Source: Halobacillus sp. Nhm2S1 (GTDB lineage: Bacteria; Bacillota; Bacilli; Bacillales; Halobacillaceae). From it: 64,000 nucleotides of DNA. How positions within the stretch are numbered: position 1 is the stretch's first letter; every line of letters begins with the position of its first letter. This document shows, piece by piece, positions 62,063 through 64,000 of this stretch. Where the stretch lies: assembly GCF_019599545.1 (NCBI RefSeq), contig NZ_JAIEZV010000001.1, positions 434,001-498,000 on the forward strand. Direction: 5' to 3'. The notes below the pieces were generated by a model, which saw only the letters and a program-made list of their open reading frames with translations, had not been told where the DNA came from and did not search any database. The translations under genes and the position numbers were made by a program.

Positions 62063-63091
62063 TGCTTCCTTCTTCGGTTTTAATTCCTGCAGAAAATCCA
62101 GTGCATCCTGGAATGTATCCACAGGAACGACTTTCATGTCGGTATCGATTTCTTCTGCCGTTTCTTTGGCAATTTGATAATTGGATCCTTCTCTTCCCTC
62201 TTCATTTGGTGCAAAGAAAACTTCTGCACCGTGGTCGGAAGCGGCCACCACTTTCTTATCAATGCCTCCGATTCTTCCTACTTGTCCTTCATAGTTTATT
62301 TCTCCGGTCCCTGCGATTTCATAACCTTTTGTGATATCAGGCTCTGTCAATTGATCATAAATTTCCAAAGAAAACATCAGTCCGGCACTCGGCCCTCCGA
62401 TTTCACCACTTTTGACGTTCACTTTCGGATTCACATCTACTGTCCGGTCGGTCACAAGGGAAATGCCGACCCCTACCTTGTCTGGATTATCAGGAAAAGG
62501 AGCCAGTTCAAGTTCACGTTCGATTGTTTCCTCATCTCTTACAATGGTAAGCATGACGGACTCTCCTTCACCCTTGTTGCTCACATAGTCGATCAGGTCA
62601 CTCGTTTCTTGAATGTCCTGGCCATCGACTTTCACAATCTGATCGCCCGTCTCTAAAATCTCTTCGGCTGGCATCCCTTCAATCACATTCATGACATAGA
62701 CGCCTTCATAGTTAATCTCAATCTCTTTGCCGGCTGCTTGATAGGCGACGACTTTGGAGGCTTCCTGAGAAGATTCCATCATTTGCAGCTGGGCATGGAA
62801 GTACTCTTCCTCTGACACCCCTTCCGGACGAATGTCTTCTAATGGATAGATTTGATGGAATGGACGGACCTGGGCAAGAACCCATTGAATAGGTGTCGCC
62901 TGTCCACCTCTGACGGTTACAAGGTGCATATCCCCTTCACTGTCGTAACCACCCTCGACTTCGACAATGTCATTTAACGCATCCGCGGTTCCCGGTTTAT
63001 AAATATAATAAGGGAGGCGGAAGGCCCCCAGGAATGCCACGATAAGTACGGTTATAATTCCAGTGATAATTAGTTTACGATTTGCTTTCAT
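62060..63091 (-). CDS. ylbL: PDZ and Lon-protease-domain membrane protease YlbL (SepM-like)
   Basis: Membrane-anchored serine protease of 343 residues. It has one N-terminal membrane helix (about 6-28), a PDZ domain (about 125-195) and a Lon proteolytic domain with the catalytic dyad S235 (GGPSAGLMF) and K279 (GGIDKKV). In B. subtilis YlbL takes part in degrading the division inhibitor YneA; that role here is inferred. It overlaps the ylbK stop by 4 bases. Confidence 0.94.
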   Translation of the reverse strand: MKANRKLIITGIITVLIVAFLGAFRLPYYIYKPGTADALNDIVEVEGGYDSEGDMHLVTVRGGQATPIQWVLAQVRPFHQIYPLEDIRPEGVSEEEYFHAQLQMMESSQEASKVVAYQAAGKEIEINYEGVYVMNVIEGMPAEEILETGDQIVKVDGQDIQETSDLIDYVSNKGEGESVMLTIVRDEETIERELELAPFPDNPDKVGVGISLVTDRTVDVNPKVNVKSGEIGGPSAGLMFSLEIYDQLTEPDITKGYEIAGTGEINYEGQVGRIGGIDKKVVAASDHGAEVFFAPNEEGREGSNYQIAKETAEEIDTDMKVVPVDTFQDALDFLQELKPKKEA

Positions 63092-63885
63092 TCGTCATTT
63101 GACTCCTTCCACGCAGCGAGCTTCATCTTTATTTCTTGTATGCAATCTTCCGCTGCTTTCTCCCCCGCCTCTACAATTTCCTGGATCTTCGTAAAAGCCC
63201 GGGAGCTGAATTTGGATACATCCGGTTTGATCATCACATCCGCATCAGAGGAGACCCCAATAGCTGTGACTAATTCATCCTGCATAATATCAATGCTCTG
63301 GGTAATGACATCATAAATTGAATTAATGTTTGGGTCAGAGTCAAAGTGAGCACAATCCACAGCAATAATAAATGCAGCCCCCATATCTTTCACCACAGAG
63401 ACAGGGACACGATCAATGACCCCTCCATCAATATAGAGACGATCTTCAATTCTTTCGGGTACGAAAATCCCGGGAATGGCAATGCTTGCTCTGACCGCAT
63501 CACTTGCAGGACCTGTCGTGAAGATTTTCTTCTCTCCGGCGTAGAGATCCGTAGCGACAATGGACATGGGTGTTTGAAAATCCTCGATGTTCTTTCCGAA
63601 CGTGAAAAGCCGGATGTATTCTTTGATTCTTTTCCCTTGAACAAACCCCATTTTGGGGACAGTGAAATCCAAATAGTACTTTCTTTTAAACGTAAAGGCA
63701 AGTTTATACATATCTTCGATTCTTTGTCCGGCAGCAAAAAAAGAGCCGACGAGCGCCCCCATACTGCTTCCTGCAATGAAATCAACGGGAATATCATGTT
63801 CACGAAGGACCTTCAGAACACCCAAGTGTGCAAAACCACGCGCTCCTCCAGAACCTAAAGCCAATCCGATCTTTGGTCTCGCCAC
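63088..63885 (-). CDS. ylbK: Patatin-like phospholipase family protein YlbK (RssA-like)
   Basis: Patatin fold with a Ser-Asp dyad. The oxyanion loop is GSGGARGFAHLG, the nucleophile serine lies in GSSMG, and the aspartate in IDGGV. The natural substrate is not established. The start is a GTG at 63885, 8 bases after AAGGAGG, so translation begins MARPKIGLALGSGG. The frame from 63903 passes through the ribosome binding site. The product is 265 residues. An inverted repeat (GGTTTAT / ATAAACC, about 63909-63932) lies just upstream. Confidence 0.93.
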   Translation of the reverse strand: MARPKIGLALGSGGARGFAHLGVLKVLREHDIPVDFIAGSSMGALVGSFFAAGQRIEDMYKLAFTFKRKYYLDFTVPKMGFVQGKRIKEYIRLFTFGKNIEDFQTPMSIVATDLYAGEKKIFTTGPASDAVRASIAIPGIFVPERIEDRLYIDGGVIDRVPVSVVKDMGAAFIIAVDCAHFDSDPNINSIYDVITQSIDIMQDELVTAIGVSSDADVMIKPDVSKFSSRAFTKIQEIVEAGEKAAEDCIQEIKMKLAAWKESNDE

Positions 63886-64000
63886 TCGCCATTCCTCCTT
63901 CATCCATGTGGTTTATTTTATGGAATAAACCATTCCCTTATGAGCGTACACATGGAATATAGACAACCTGTGAGCACGCGTCGAAATCTATACCCATTCT

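Noticed and set aside
63950-64000. 3' end of a ylbJ-like gene at the right edge
   Set aside because: A short open frame reaches the edge on the minus strand, but too few codons are visible and none match a recognised protein.

Overview
This window is a chromosomal segment of a low-to-mid GC, endospore-forming member of the Bacillaceae. It carries the pro-sigma-E/SpoIIGA/sigma-G locus, SpoVD, SpoVE and GerR, RemA, a bacillithiol gene and classic PyrR attenuators. Gene content and order follow the Bacillus subtilis ylbK-to-prpC segment, but read almost entirely on the minus strand. Many proteins have acidic tails, and a structured intergenic repeat recurs. Both fit a moderately halophilic genus near Halobacillus, Thalassobacillus or Pontibacillus. 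The DNPR motif of MurE argues for a meso-diaminopimelate wall. The genus is an inference; no rRNA or tRNA gene is present to settle it.

In transcription order (right to left): ylbK-ylbL (patatin-like protein, PDZ-Lon protease); divergent tmcAL; ylbN-rpmF; a crotonase-family gene; gerR; ylbP (plus strand); panE and a DUF3397 protein; bshC. The division and cell wall cluster follows: mraZ-rsmH-ftsL-pbpB-spoVD-murE-murF-mraY-murD-spoVE, then, as a separate unit, divIB-ylxW-ylxX-sbp, then ftsA-ftsZ. Next come spoIIGA-sigE-sigG, ylmC-ylmD-ylmE-sepF-ylmG-ylmH, divIVA, lspA-rluD, and the complete UMP pathway pyrR-pyrP-pyrB-pyrC-carA-carB-pyrK-pyrD-pyrF-pyrE under three PyrR attenuators. After a short accessory stretch (a 92-residue membrane protein, a FUSC-family transporter, a 41-residue plus-strand protein and rqcH) come yicC-remA-gmk-rpoZ, coaBC-priA-fmt-rsmB and the 5' part of prpC.

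The window departs from the textbook order in two ways. First, genes that normally sit inside these operons are absent from their places: def (priA/fmt), rlmN (rsmB/prpC), ileS (divIVA/lspA), and murG and murB (spoVE/divIB). The junctions are clean, or are filled by a terminator plus promoter or by a repeat. Second, six copies of one dispersed element occupy most of the large intergenic gaps. Full copies are about 485 to 525 bp, with a distinct L end, a distinct R end, 21-bp terminal inverted repeats and two internal GC-rich modules. Shorter copies are deletion derivatives. The element encodes no credible protein and is the best candidate for an undescribed system here.

Other points of interest are a possible attenuator with mutually exclusive hairpins that covers the spoVE ribosome binding site, a spoIIGA gene lacking a normal start codon, a consensus sigma-A promoter overlapped by a perfect palindrome before the FUSC gene, a 10-bp-period MraZ-type operator, and a crotonase homologue lacking both catalytic glutamates.
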